Shown: positions 44,876 to 59,879, counted from the stretch's first letter. The stretch is DNA of 64,000 nucleotides from Acanthochromis polyacanthus (GCF_021347895.1 NC_067127.1:18510984-18574983), one strand, 5' to 3'. Numbers and translations: made by a program. Notes: generated from the sequence alone by a model not told the origin.

Positions 44876-45246
44876 CTATCCATCCATCCATCCTCTATAC
44901 ACCGCTTTATCCTCACTAGGGGCGCGGGGGTGCTGGAGTCTATCCCAGCTGACTCGGGTGAAGGCAGGGGACACCCTGGACAGGTCGCCAGTCTGTCGCA
45001 GGGCTACATATACAGACACACAATCACACTCACATTCACACCTACGGGCAATTTAGAGTGATCAGTTCACCTCAGCATATTTTTGGACTGTGGGAGGAAG
45101 CCGGAGTGCCCAGAGAAAACCCACGCATGCACAGGGAGAACATGCAAACTCCATGCAGAAAGATCCCAGGCCCACCCTGGGATTTGAACCGGGGATCTTC
45201 TTGCTGCAAGGCGAAAGTGCTAACCACTACGGTCACTGTGCAGCCC
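44876..45246 (-). repeat. tRNA-promoter-like short interspersed repeat, copy 2
   Basis: Minus-strand copy of the family at 13210. From its own 5' end it reads GGGCTGCACAGTGACC, GGTTAGCACTTTCGCCTTGC, CCCCGGTTCAAATCCC (good tRNA B-box), the CATGTTCTCCCTGTGCATGC block, and a (GGAT)n tail at 44876-44895. The tail abuts the LINE 3' end. Confidence 0.88.
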
Positions 45247-48200
45247 TAATCTAATCTAAAACTTCATGATAAATCATATTCCCTTCCCTAACGCATGGCT
45301 AACATGTACAAAAATCTCAGTTGTGTTGTTAAGATGATTGTTATCTTTGCATAAAAGCACTACATCATATAAAGTAGGGGATGGTGAAAGCACACAGCCA
45401 ACATGCTTTCTCAACTAAAAACAACCGAGCCACAAGATTATACCAATGAGCTGGATCTGAAAAAATAAGAGAAGTAATCCAGTAATCCTTAAAATGTGTC
45501 AATTTGCTTTTATTTTGCTCAAACGTGTTGCTGCTACTTCAGCCCCAAGCCTTGAGAAAACAGTCGAGCCAACTCTCAGAGCAAGCTTTTGTGCTTGGGT
45601 AGTCAAAAATAATTACTCCACAATCTCCCTGTAGCTTACTGGGACTCTACCCAGAGTGTGCAATTTTCAAAAGACCTCATGAGGAAGACGGCACACGCAT
45701 TTGTGGAGCACATTCAGGTGAATAATGCTGTTTCCTCTTTTATCAGTCCCACTGTCTCTGTGAGGACGTCCTGGCAGTTTTATGAGCAGGACGTCCTGTG
45801 TCAGCTCAGAGGGTTGCTTCTCTTTTGTCAAGCCTCAGGCTCTAAATTGCTAAATTGAACCTCCCCAGCCCCACATTCTCTGAAAGAGCTGCAACTGACT
45901 TGCTTTATCTTGCATTTTGTTTTTTTTCCACTGTGGGGTTTGTCAATTGGCTCACCAACAAAGCCACCAATTCTCATGATGAACAAAAACAAGTCTCGAG
46001 TCTTGTGAAGCGGTTTGTGTGAGAACTCTGAAGGAGGACATCAAAAGAGCGGCGAGAGTGACAGCTGGTCCTCCTCTTGGTCAGGCCCCCTGATAAGATC
46101 AGAGTGACAGGAGAACATGGAACCCAACAGGTACCTCTCTCGCACCCCAGTGCCCTCCTGGCTTCTCCCATATGGCTACTAACAAGGCCCTCGCCTACTA
46201 ACATATCAATTCTTCTCTAAGTGGTTTTGCATCAAGCCTCCTAAACACCACACCACTATGTCCCCAGTATTTTTTTCTCCTAAAAGCATGGATCCATTTC
46301 TTCACCCACACACCTAAATGGGCACTTTATCTTTGTTCTCTGGCTATCTCTACTTGTCACCTCCTCTCTGTTTGTCTGCCCTTCACGTGTGATTGCTCTC
46401 CTTCTACAAGACACCATAAACCCGTTGGGAGTGTTCACAATGACCACTTGAAAGCTGTGGCTTCCTGCAACTCCAAACCTAATGGACTCTAGTCTAACAC
46501 CTATAAAGATATCTCTGAGCAAAGACTCCCGCATGCCTCTTTCCAGCTCATGTGGTAAAGATGGGCTCAGCTGGCATGCTTGAGTCAATATTCTGTTAAT
46601 TTTATGAGCGCCAAACTGTTTGGTAAGCTCACAGTTTTATCACCCCTCGTGCTCCTCATTCATTTCCTTGATTTTCAAGTTCCAACTGTTTTTTTAAATT
46701 GCTTCTCAATGAGAGGAAACCATGATCAGTGTGGAAATAATGAAAATGAAAAAAAACCCACACACATTGTTTTCTCTGAAGCATAGGAGACTATCCAATT
46801 AAATTTGATTCAGCTGGGGGAAACTGCTTGTTACGGGGGGAAACTGCAGCATTTCCTTGGGGTCAGTCGCTTGCTGTTTGGTTTGTTTGCCTCCGTCTCC
46901 CAGGTATAGTTAGTGGATAGCTCGCACACCCCCACCCGAGACAGGTCCCAGCTCGCAGGTGCAGTGGAAACGATCCAACACTAAGAAATTGTGAGATAAG
47001 ACTCTTTCCTCAACACACCCGAAGTCTGAATCACGGTGCAAAATATCTCCTTTCTGTTCTCTTGTTTACCATTAGTCTCGATTTCACTTTTTCCCCCAGC
47101 ATCTCTCAAGGCAAAAAGCAAACAAACATGAAACTGTGGAGCAGACAATTGTAATTTCAGCTGGCTCCACTAACACATTGCAGGACACCCTGAGGTCTTG
47201 TCTCTGAGCTGATGTGGACAGGCCGGCCCCTCTCTCATCGCAAGGGTCAGGGGTCACGCAAGGAACAGACTGATCCTCCATTCGGTATCAAGTCGCTGCA
47301 CCCATAGGAAACACAAAGACGACAGACAGGTTCCGACAGCTTTCACCATCAGACTAATCAGCATCAGCTTAGTTTATCCACGAAAAAAAGCATACTTTGC
47401 TTTTGCGGCACGTGTGATTTAACACAGTAAAAGAAGATTGCTCTCCATGCAGGTATTAATAATAATCAATATGGGGCAGGTTACATTAAAATATAGTATA
47501 AACAGAGTTATATGTTATGTGTAATTTCAATTTGAAGAGGTTTGAAATCATGCATGGTGTTGCAGTTTGTGTATGTTACACTGATGAATGGCTCTTTGAA
47601 ACGTGACACAAAAGCAACTGATGGGGGGAGGGCTGGCCTTAACCCTTTGTACTGGGGTATTAGAGAAAGTTGAAGGGGAAGATTTACACGCAAGAGACTA
47701 ACTAAGAGACAGAGAGGCAATGCGAAATGCTATTATTTCATCAATTATGTTGATTTTAAATGTAGGAACAGTTTGTTTTCACAGTGATACTTCAAGGCAA
47801 CATATGGCAAGTCTTCCTTTGTCGCTCCTGGCTGTTAGCGCCACTGCTTCCTGGCATAAATATGTTAAAAGGGTGACAACTGAACTTCCCTTTATTGCTC
47901 TTAAGATAAACATTAACACCTGACACTGAATGTGTTCCCAGATAAACCAAGATTATTATTTTGATTTATGCTCTGGAGGCAAAGATGAAGGGACTTCTGA
48001 AGTAAGCCTGTCACGCGGTGGCCATGGCTAATGTTTCATGATGCTAACAGCAGAGAAGTGGATAAATCACTGGAATCTGGACCATGGCTTCATGAAAGTC
48101 TCCCCACAGGCCTGGATGATGACATGTGGATGATATGTTTATATGGGGTGTGTACCGAGGCAGTAAATCACCACGGACCTGTAGTGTAAGGCAGGATGAC

Positions 48201-50970
48201 AGCCTATCTGGGGCCCCATGTGTTTTTAGAGAGAAGGGGGCTAGTTTGGGGGTAAACTCTGTCACTTTGAGAGAGGTTGACCTGGCAGGTTTGACCCCGG
48301 AGTTCCCTTTGAACAGGACAACCCAGGGTGACACTCCAGGCCAGTTTGTTGAGGGATTTGCACATGAAGGACAGAGGATTTGGAGGATCTCAAAGGAGGA
48401 CTGCAACTCAGATCTTTTTTTGTGTCATACATTAAAATAAAAGCAGCTGAGGTTCTCGTGTAAGAAAACATAATTCCTTTGAGTTAAAAATATTGCCGTT
48501 TGAAATGTGTTTTTATATGTACACCGATGAGGTCAAGTTTTAACATCAAAGCATCCTTGAAACTCTAACTTCAGTTTATGATATGCTTAGTTGACAGTGA
48601 GCGGCTCTGACTATTTGCACAGTTTAAAAAAAAGAAAAAAGAAAGAGGTTAATTGGTCAAATCAGCCACTAGGCGACATGTGTATGTAGATAAAATGTAC
48701 AGAAGGGGTGTAAAAGATCCATAAAACACTGGCCAGCAGCTTCTTCTCAGTGCAAAGTACAATAGGTGGCACATTATTTTAAAACATACTAAGCAAACTC
48801 AGAAAAAATGCAAGTTTATTTATCCAAATAACGTGCTAATTTCAAACAATTTAGGTTTGTGGTTCTGGTATGTGAAGGTAGTGAGGTGCTCCAGATCAAA
48901 ACAACAATTACGGTGTTTTCCGTGGGAACTCTGCACTCTACGGCCTCAGTTAGGATTATGTAGTCACGCTATCTCATGGCGCCACTTAACAAATGCCATA
49001 ATCATTAAATAAATAAGGGAAAAAATGACAGTACGGTGACATACAGCCTCAGAGGCTCCTGTCAGGCTGCTCTCAGGCAGCCGTCTGATCTCACTCAGCA
49101 TAATTTGACACCCACACAGTCGTGGGCCCCTAGAAGATCTATTCTATTGATCAGTGTTGGGTGTGCTTTAGTTGGATCAATGCCCATCCTCCTTTTTTAC
49201 TGCTTTTTACGATCTGCACCAAAAGCATATCCGCCGTCAGTGAAATCGATGACAGCAAAGACATCCTCTGCAGGATGGGGACACAGATTTGGATTTCCTC
49301 TTCCTTCTCAGGAAAGCTTTTGAAATAAGAGAAAGAAAAGAAAGAGAAGGATGACACAGTATGAGAGAGACAGTCCAGCGCTGGTGCCGGCTCTGTGTGG
49401 ATCTGGTGTCCAGCTGACCTGTGCTTACAGAGAAGATTAGCCTTGACAGTTGTTTCTGGAGAGAAAGGGGCTAATCTACAGCCGTCTGGAGATCCTCAGC
49501 CATGTAACATGAAGGCCAGAGCAAGAACGCTGTGTCAGAAACCCACAGAGCAGTACATCTGGCCTTATCTCAAGACTCCAGAGTTAAGATTCATGGAGCA
49601 GATTAGAGTTTTTATGTTTGGTTGAGATTTTTATCCTGACATTCCTATAGAATTAGGCGTGTATGTGAGCCAAGAGTGGGTTCCTGTAGTGAGAAGCATC
49701 TTATTTTGGTGGTGTGACAGAGAGCACATAAGCCAAAGCTGTGCACCCTCGCACAGAAGGGCACTGCTTGGGCATATCTCAGTGTGTATCCACCTAACAA
49801 ACACTCCAACTCTCCAGGAGATCTACTATGTGTTGTCATGGCAGTCCTCCAAACACAGTAGGGATGCATTTAGGGGCTTTGTATTTCCTGTGTTTACCAA
49901 GCGTCTTGAGCAATCCAGCAGGGAGGCACAGGATGCTGGCCTCCACAACGGCAGCACTGAAGTCTATGGATCCTCTATGCAGCAAAAACACACATGCAGA
50001 GAAGGGAAGTTAATCTGAAAATACAATAGTGTGCAAGGACTGAGCTGTTATGTCACTTTTCCATCGTACTGGGTAGAATGCTAATGACAGATATCCTCTC
50101 TACTTTTACCCTTCCTCTTCACAGCTTCTTACCTCACACATCACATCAGTAGGCAAGTCAACATTGGCACATTCTTACGCAGCGGACAGGACATCTCTGT
50201 GCCGTAAGTGGATTTGTCAACCAGGAAACCAGGCTGTATTTATAGAAGGATCTAAGAAAGGCACAGTAATCTGACCTGTTTTGGCTTGACATCAGCTCAT
50301 ATGGCCAACTGCAATCTGGGTTGGAAGCCTAAGTGGCTTTCCCAGGTGTGAGATCAATTTCCTCAAACATTATTATGTCTCACCAAGCACGCACATGCAC
50401 CATTAATGGACGACTGTAAATCCTCAATGTACCATTGTGTCTGCTGGAGTGGCGGCAGGGAAATAACTGTCGTCAATCACGAATGGTAAATATCAGGTCA
50501 ATTAAGAGGTGATGTTTGCTGGTATTTAGCATATTGAAAGGGCAAGCATGCTGCCCTGTTGATGAAAAGCTCTTTACTGGCAAGGCTATTTCTTAACCGA
50601 TGTGGTGGACCTGTTTGATCTCACTGGAGAACATAGAGTATCTTATTGCAATGATGACAGTGATCATGTCTCTCATTCTCTTACTTTGAGAAAACAATAA
50701 ATTACTGACAATGAAAAATTTTAGTTTTTACCATTCTGTGTCAAATATTACTTTGTATTGCGATTGCTTTTTTTCTGTACTTTCATTATTTTCCATTTGC
50801 ACTTCATTTGTTTAAAATCGACATTTGACTCAAAAACAGCCTCAAACTGCACCGACCAATGTGAGTTTTTGAAAAAAATTTAGCAAACCTAATGGTGAAG
50901 CTTAGGAAAATAGTCTGTCAGTCAGTTTTCCAGTCAAAGCACTAGTGGATAAATTGTAATTTAATTTTGT
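45247..50970. other. Intergenic, no gene recognised
   Basis: Frames up to 120 codons on both strands (for example 48044-48440) overlap each other and show no domain or splice signals. Confidence 0.45.
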
Positions 50971-51116
50971 GTAGACATTCTTGTTCCCCAGAGGCTGAAT
51001 CTTAATGACTTTATTGATCCCCTGATCCTTCCTCTGGTGCCACCTTAAGGTTGACCTTGTGGTTTGGAGTGATATGTCTCAACAGCTACTGGATGGATTG
51101 CTTTCATTATTGGTTT
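50971..51116 (-). repeat. Diverged teleost repeat, copy 2
   Basis: On the minus strand the order is AATCCATCCAGTAGCTGTTG, AAACCACAAGGTCAACCTTA, GGTGGCACCAGAGGAAGGAT, CAGCCTCTGGGGAACAAGAA. It is recognisably the family at 24618-24775, with a better preserved core. Confidence 0.65.
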
Positions 51117-54100
51117 TCTTGTGTTCCCTCTGGATGAAAGAATTGCAATAACTTAGTGATCCTCTCTGTTTTTATTCAGTTTAACCAGATCCGTGTTTTA
51201 ATTTTAGTACTTTCATTGCCACCCTTTTTTAAAAATGAAATCTGATTTTTTTTTTTTTTTGCTGTTGGTTCCACTTGTAATAATTTAGTCACCGGATCAC
51301 CCAAAATTAAAAGCTTTTTTCTAAATCAAGACGCTCGCAGATGTACTGTAGAATGTTCACTAAGGCCAGCATTAAGCCTTAATTATACACCATAGATTCA
51401 TAGTTATTGTTATTATACTACTTCCCAACTAGACTGGACTCTATTCTGAGGACTCTATTCTGTACATGCACAGTAGGTCGGACAAGCATGCTCGTCTGGC
51501 CTTACTGAGTAGTCAAAGCTTACACCTTGATTATACTCCCTTGTATATGTGCACATACTGCTGTGGATACCACAGACACAGAGTATCTGATATTGTGCCA
51601 TTTTCTAGTCTGCGAGGAGGACTCTACTCCATACAAAAGCAGTAGAGCAGCATTTATGTATTCACACTATTGTCCTGGTAGCATAGTCGCCGCATGGACA
51701 CAGATTTTGTTCTGCCCAAGAAGATTGACTTTGGGACTCAAGGACGGGCAAAACATAAACTGGCCTTATACCCTGACTGTCAATAATCTGCATCGCCAAA
51801 CTATACGAAGTGACAAAGAGAAACATACACTTGTAGAACAGTCTCACAGAAACACATTGCTGCTTGCAGTATTCCTATAATGTAACATTTTAATAGGCTA
51901 TGATAGGTTTTTATTATGATAATATATTCTATACTCCATTGCTAAATATTTTCATGGAGACATGGTAGATGTAGCCAAGCAGGCCTCCTGACTCAGGTCA
52001 AGTTTGGGCGGTTGGTAAATGTGTATTTTTCACTGACCTTAAATACACCCTCAAAACTATCAGCAGCTAGGGAGTGTTGACTGTTAGTCCTGTCAGGAAA
52101 TGTTTGGAAACTACTTCCTGAAGTTATTGTCAGTTAAGCTGCCCTGTTAGTCACAATAAAGACCTTTTAATCCCAATCATAAATCAATAAATGAAAACAT
52201 ACTTTCACTGGGGCTTGTTTTGTGGTAGTCACAGAAGCTAAAAGGTGCATCGATTTCAATAAACCTCAGATTCAAGCAAAAAAAAGCTTGTAGTTCGTGG
52301 AGGCAAATCTGTGCAAATCTCAGCGACGTAGAACTGCTCTTGGTAGATTTATGAGTGGACTAAACTCTTAAAATGCACGTCAAAAAGCCGTGTCCATTAG
52401 ATATGTTACATATAAGCTAAGCCTGAGGAAGAAAATAGAGAGAGGAGTGTGTTAATTCAAGAGAAAAAGATAGAAAGTCAGCTTGAAGTGCAGTCAGCTG
52501 ACTTGTATTTCAGTACACATTCCAAGCACTCTGCCATTTTCCTCATAGCAAATCTGACATCTCAGCCTCCTGCAGTGTCCCATCCTTCATCCCTGGATGA
52601 GTCTCTTGCCTAATGAGGGGCTTAGATTCCAACCCATTACTTCATCACTGTCCAGGCCTGTCTTTCCCATCATGTTTTTCAGCCTTTCTGCACTTGCCTT
52701 CTTTCTGCTCTAGTGTTCAAAGTGGCCTGAAAAGCGAGGGCTGTGTGAACTGAGTGGAGGCTAAACTCCTGTCTTACTGGTGTATACAGAAAAAGTAAAG
52801 ACTACATCGGGGCTCAAAATAAAGTCTGTAAGAGACTCATCAGTCCTGCAAAGTGCTAATCTGTAAAATTGGAGTCATTTTATTCTTAGATGTGCGTGAG
52901 TGTTGTTTAATCTTCATAGCATGATGTCACGAAAGTCTTATTAACTTTATTAGCCTGAGGCCACAGTAGAATACCACAGGAGTGGTTGAATTCCTGATTT
53001 GACTTGATTTGCCGTCAGTATAAATGTGCAGGAATAAGAGGATGAACAAACACACTTTGTTTCAACTTCATAATAACCAACAAAGTTGGAGTGTAGATTT
53101 ATTAGTCAGATTGGAGATCCAAAACAGATCCCAAAATTGAACATTAAACAGTGACTGTCAGCCGGTGTTCATGTCATTTGAGACCATTTCTGTAGCAGAG
53201 TTTCTGCCTCTTTTGCATGTTTGTCTGAATTTTGCTAGATTTCTTAGCTTTTTTTCAAAGTCAACTTCCAAGTTTTTGATCATGCACACCTGCCATTAAG
53301 ACTTTATGGTGTTCTTGAAATTTAAAAAAAACTAATTCATGCACATGTATATACAGGGCTGGAGTCATTGGGTGGCTCAGAGTGGCCACAGCTACCACAC
53401 ATTAAAGTGTGGGCCACCGCACACAACCGATAATGAAGCCCATTAGAGGGCTAGGCTCTCAGACCTGGAGTTACTTGCATTAACTACTATTTTCTGATCA
53501 ATTTTTTTTCCAAGCTATTTGTCTTAGGCCGTTATTCTGCATACAGATGTATTTTAACAGCATAACCACATACAACCGAGTATTTCTGACCATCCAGAGT
53601 TAAAGTGTGCAAACAGGCAACAGTTTAAAACGACACTTAAATTTAATGTTTTTACAGGATACAGGCTGTGGATTTAGTGAAGCTTAGACTCTTATAGTCT
53701 CTTACAGACCGTACAGATGAAGCCTGCTTTGAAGACCTGTAGGAGAAAAAGTAATATAAACTGCTGAACAATGTGAGACTAATCAAAAACTTGCAGCCAG
53801 AAAAAAGAAACAGAATGGGATGTCTCTGCTGGCTGGGTTTCCCGAGCAGAAGGACACTTCTGACATGTACTTACCTTATATCATTTAAATTGTAATTTCT
53901 GATGAGGTTTATCAACATTTTAAAAAACACAACTTAAGCAACTGTTCCAAGTTTCAATCAACTGAGACGAGGGTTGCATAAAAGAGATTATTATACTGTC
54001 TATGAGTTCTTATGTACTTCTATATGGCAGTCTCACCTGCATAGGGGAATGATAATAGTGAGTTATTTGGCCTACAGCAATTTGCTGAAAAAGAAAAATG

Positions 54101-57100
54101 AATGGGGCATTGTGCCAACCCAATGTGGGTAATAATCCCTGCCTGGCCATCCCCAAAGAAATTGCATGGCTCCACCCCTGCACAAATAACCTTTGCAATG
54201 ATGTATTAAAAAGCTGACGTTTAAGTCAGAAGTAGTTTTCTCAAGACAATCACTCATAAAGTGACATAGTGCCTACTTACAGCCCACAGTACTGTTCATA
54301 ACTGCATAGTAGACCACAACTGTGTTGGAGGTCTGACCCACACACTCAAGATTTCGCCAAGGCATGAGACATCTCCAGTCCACTTGAAGACACCAGCTAA
54401 AATCAACAGCATATATACATATTATAAAACACAGGGGTCCTACAACCACAAACAGGCATAAAATACACATGTTTAGGACAATTAAGCCCACCCAAGACAC
54501 ATGCAGTAATATGAACAGAGTTTTATTTCCAAGAGGTCTCATTCATCAATCAAAACAATTAGACAGAAAAAGAGTGAAGTATTTTAAAGGAGGCAGAACA
54601 TAGACTGACTTTAACAGCAAAAATCCAAAAAGCAACAGGAGTTGAGACTGCAAGTTGCTTCTTAATTGCAAATGGGAAACTGGACTGGCTTTGTTTATCT
54701 GCAGTTATGAGTGGTATTGTGGGCTGTGTTTGTGCACACTGTCACTTTATGATTGATATGTTTTGAGGAAGGTCCACATCTGGGGAATTTTGTTCCTCGC
54801 ACGACAAAGAAGACCAAGCAAGAGATGTGCGTTGTCTGCAACTCATTTGTTCTTCTTGAAATGGCATTTGTTGTTGTTTAAACTGCAGTTTAAAAAGATG
54901 ATGCATTAAATCCACCAAAAAAATTTACATAAGAAAACATTTTTATTTCTTTACAGACTGCATTTTCGCTGCTAAAGCTACCGGATCTGTATCTATCAAT
55001 ATTGCGCAACTGCCCTCATCTTGTTGTCTCACTAAAGTAATTACATGGTGAGCAATGTAATTAACCTGTACTATTGTAATGATAATGCTAAGATAACAGG
55101 TCCAAAATACAGGTTATCAACATATAATTACATCCATTATACTGTCAAGACAACAAAAAAGAAGCAAACGGGCAAATTTATGCAACCTATATTTATTGGA
55201 ATAAAAAGATTTTTCTATAGAAAAGATCTGTGGGCACGGATCAACACACAGCTCATAGTACAGAGGTGGTAAAACGAGTTCCTCTTTACAAACAAACACA
55301 ACATGTCTGAATGAGCCTTGGTGTGAGGGTTCTACCTCATGGTGTGAGGTGCTTTTTTTCATCTAACACCCTTTCACCAAATGTCAATTGGTAAATAAGC
55401 CCAGCCCACCCTCAAAGAAGACCATGATTAGTCTAGCCATTCTCTTTATACAGGGCGGGAGGCAATAAGCTGCTAAACATAAGCAAATAAAGAATTATAG
55501 GCCTTTAAATGCTTGCCACCTTGCACAATTCTATCTAAAATCCTACAAGCGCACAGACGCAGACAAAACACTGAGACGAGCACTTGACCGTCATCTGCAT
55601 GTCTGATTAATGGTTCGATTTTTACACAAAAAGGCTGAATTTGAATGCCTAAACCGATATCATAATATGAATGGAAACAAACAAGTAAAGGAAGTGCACT
55701 AACATATCCTTTGCAGTGCAAAAGGTCACCATCTCTGACAAGATGAAGACACATTGTCAGTGAGTCTCTCCAGGCCTCAGTTAAGTGAACAACATTCTTT
55801 CATTGGGTCTTTACCTTTCACTGCTGCAGGCCTTTTCTGATACTCAACGACTGTCGTTGTTCTGTGTGGTCATCAACCATGACTTGGGCGTGTATGGAGC
55901 TTGTCTACAGCTCCACGCTCTCCTGATTCTTGTTTTGCCATTTGAACAGGCCTGGACGACACACCCCATGTCACTAATGCTGTCTCAGACCAGACAGGAG
56001 AGTGGATCAGCCACAGACATGAGAAAACCAAGGCATCCGCAGTGCTTGACTGCCAGAGGACAATTCTAAACAAATAGAAACCATATAGCATATATCATTC
56101 ATGACAGCTAACTGAAAAAATATTTTTCTATTTGTATGTGTGCTGTGGTGAAGTTACCAGGGAGACAAAGTTGCACAAACAACTTATCAAGTGAACTTCA
56201 ATCTTTGTAATATGAACAAACAATAAAAGTAAGAAATGAAAACAAATTTTCACTGTCTTATGCATTACCTCAGGATTTAATTCAGCTTCATGACATGCAA
56301 TGACCTAATTAACTCTGCTCACAGTGTTCACATCGGGCAGCCAGTCACTGGGTTCAACCCCACAGGTGTCCAGAGTGCAAACCCAGAAACATCAAAAGAC
56401 ATCTTTTATGGCCATTTTATGGTTGACTTACTTTGCCTATTCTGTTTAACAGATATGTCTCTCTCAATGCCAAATGAAGAATCCTCCAAGACGTTACATG
56501 TCCAGAAATAGAATTTAAAACTTTGTGCAGGCCTTTAGTTTCACAAAATCTGAGATGATTTCTTTGCTGTTTTTAAATGCATTAACTTTATCTTTTGTAC
56601 AGTGATTTATCATTTCAAAATTGCAAACTATTCAGAGCAAATTGTAGGTAAATAAACTAAGAAATGTGGTAAAGATAGGGGAGCGTAAGTGCAGGCTATG
56701 TGACTAATTACAAGTTTCACTGACAGGCAGCTATTTCCCAAGAAGAACTATGCAAGCTCATTTGTGCTATGACCAGGCTTAACCAGATTATTTGTGCAAC
56801 TACCCACTACATGTTTACAATATAATTATGTGGTGTCAGAGCTTTGTCTTCAATTAATGTAGGGCTGGCCGTATTTACATAAGACAAAATACACGCTGTA
56901 TGTTTCTGCACAGCATATGTTGTATATTACAGTGTATATGATTGATGCACTATGGGTTTTGTTCATACTGGATATTACATGTGCTTGCACCGCTTGCACT
57001 GAGTGATTAATTCCTCCTCTCCCTGCCTGACATTGTACTAATCGGTGCAATAATGACTTTGGCTGGAGTGAAAACCTGCAGATTCACAGCCTTCCTTGGC

Positions 57101-58996
57101 ATATGGCTGCTCATCCTTTCTCCAGACAGTAATGAATAGCCACTTTAATGGGCAGACAGGGCTAACCACCAGAAAAACAATGCACATCCAACTGTTTATA
57201 GGGTCTAATTTGTGACTACTGTCCATCCTGCATCTATACCTCCGGTCTATCTGCAGTGTCCGAGGGCTCTACCCTCCCCCTGCTGCATCCGCTCCTTGTG
57301 ATGTGTTCCTGGAAGACCGCAAAGCAGTAATCAATGAGTCATGTGTCCTGATTACAACTAGCTCCCTATGGAGCATCTTCAAAGGACCCCAGAAGAGATG
57401 GAGAGAGGGAGAAGCATTGCCCTCCATGGGGTAATTACAAGTTGAGGCTCCAAGGATTGTACTCCTTTTCTATGGACAGTCAGGCTTAAAGACAGACCAG
57501 TTAACAATTCAGCCAGTCCTGTTAGCGCAGTGGGAGGCTCTTCCAACCACTGATCACTGACTGCTAGTGCATGCCATCCAAAATTAAACAAATCCACCCT
57601 CACGCACACACACAAAAACATGTGCTGCAGCACAGTGTTTACTAGGTGAGAGTAACAGGGGAGAAGAACGCTGCCAAAGACAAAAGATACTACAGACAGG
57701 CAGGGCGACTCTCAAATTTGGTGCAGCTGAGTACACGCCTGTCTATCCCAAGAAAACAAGCCAAGTGTTTGAGTGTTTATGAGTTAAAAGGGCAGTAAAA
57801 CTAGACAAACAAACTTAAGCACTGTCTGGCTGTCTTCAGGCCTTCTGTTTTTCTCCACTACTTCCGTCTATGGCTTGCCCAATAATTTGCACGCACATCT
57901 TTTCACTCATTTCTAAATCCAAAAGTCACATTGTTGTTTATTCTGTTTTCTTACAGGAAGAGACATTGCTACAAGTCTGAACAGAGCCCGCGCTGGTTTT
58001 TCACCAGCAGATTTCATAATATGCTTGAAAATAGAATATTTTTTCAGATGAAGGCAATTTATTTTGTCAGCACAGCAACTGAAAACACAGACGTGTAATT
58101 GCTGTTATTACCGTTTGTTCAGCAGCTGCATAACTGAATCAATGGTTTGCATCTGTTCATGATTTAGATGTCATCCTTTATCATTATGACTGTAAAATAT
58201 GGTTTATTGCTGCTTAAAGTGATGACTACATAGAAAGTTAATCAGGACTAGTAGTGGAGACAGTGTGGCTGACGGTGTCTTCAGGTTAAGTCTTCAGTAA
58301 ACTCTGTCTGCACGGTAGCAAATAGAAAGGGCTGATCAGAGGGAAAACAGTCATTAGCATTAGCTTCCTGTAATGAAGGAAAATCAGATTGCAGTAATAG
58401 TGTGTGTGTGTTGGCTTGCTTGTAAGCTGGTGTTATGGGTGTAAGCTGGTGTTATGGGTGCCAGTGAGGGAATTCCCTATTAGGTCTTGTAGGTCGTCTG
58501 AATGAAAATCCCCATACAGGTGTTCAGCCAACTGAAGGGAAAGTAAAAAGATCAACTCTAGTGCACAGACTGTTTGAATTCTTTATGCTGTTGGTAAGAA
58601 GATGTTATTCTTCTATACTGGTTCATGTAAAAACTGTTAGCTATTTTTAATTCTATCGTTATGTTCCGCCACTTCAAACTGCTATTGTTTAATTTGCAAC
58701 AGACGACTTTAATGTTTCAGCTTCAGCACAGAAAAATAAAATCTTTGCCACCACATCATTGTAAATTCATCTGTCTGGATTATGTGCTTTGAGCGCACAC
58801 ATGTGGTGTAGCTACATACAACATGCCATGTAGCAAGAAAGCAGGAATCATTATCCACTACTGCCCTCATGTGGACCAACTCCAAGCAGTAAGTACATTG
58901 AACGGACTGATCATTGGTTTCTTTGTGATCTGTTCAAACTAAAAGAGATTTGTTCTTTTTTTAGGTATAACCTGTATCTGTTATCTAGCACTATAT

Positions 58997-59002
<6 letters not shown>
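51117..59002. other. Intergenic between dact2 and lrrfip2, no gene recognised
   Basis: AT-rich with no supported exon. A perfect 19-bp direct tandem repeat (GTAAGCTGGTGTTATGGGT twice) lies at about 58422-58459. The region around 53350-54200 contains fragments that look repeat-like but could not be bounded. Confidence 0.45.

Positions 59003-59090
<88 letters not shown>
59003..59090. repeat. Compound (TA)n-(TG)n microsatellite
   Basis: About 45 bp of TA followed by about 40 bp of TG dinucleotides. Confidence 0.95.
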
Positions 59091-59610
59091 TTGCCAAAAT
59101 GCTACCATAAAATAACAGTAAAACATTTTCTACATTTACGATAAAGAAATGTGTTGATATTGTTGATATTAGGGTTACAATATATGCTTCATTCCATATT
59201 TTACTGTAAAAAAAATTTAACCTTTAATAATTTGAGAATTTACATGAAAATACTATATAAATACATTTGTTTAACTTATTATAAATAGTACAACATTTTT
59301 CCATTATGTGCACAACAGCTGGAGTATTTAACATTAAATATATGACCTTTTTTTTTTTTTTTTTAGCAAAAATTGTAGTTAAAGCTGTCATAACTATTAA
59401 ACCATATGTTTGCTTTGAACACAAAAGTACATTAATTTGACCAGTAACAAACTGTATGTTTTACATGTAATAAATGCAGGAACTGCCATGTTACTCTTTG
59501 TAAATATTGCAGCATCTTTCCATTACCAGTACAACAATATCTACATTTAATTGGGAAAAACTGTCCTGAAAAACTGTGCCGACCAGCTTCTATTGCCTTA
59601 GAATAAAACC

Positions 59611-59656
59611 GAAAAGAAAAGAAAAGAAAAGAAAAGAAAAGAAAAGAAAAGAAAAG
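59611..59656. repeat. (GAAAA)n microsatellite
   Basis: About nine uninterrupted pentamers. The minus-strand frame of Phe/Leu/Ser at this place is an artefact of the repeat. Confidence 0.95.
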
Positions 59657-59879
59657 TCTGGCCTGTTGTATGAGCCACAAAGAAACTACAGTGGGCTATT
59701 TATACAGCATTGCTAATACAAGTAGTTTGCGTCATTCCTGGTTTAAACCATTTCCATGCTGTCAGCTCCTAATAGTACGGAGTTATACAAGAACTGTTAA
59801 GTATCAGTGAATGGAAAACCCGCTCTCTCCCAGACGGTCCAACAGTTGACATTTGATGTGTCTGACGGTCCGTGAAGGC

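Noticed and set aside
58911..59126. Minus-strand frame with HTHTHT and IYIYIY runs
   Set aside because: Translation of the compound TA/TG microsatellite.
59432..59680. Minus-strand frame with FFSFLFFSFLFFSF
   Set aside because: Translation of the (GAAAA)n microsatellite.
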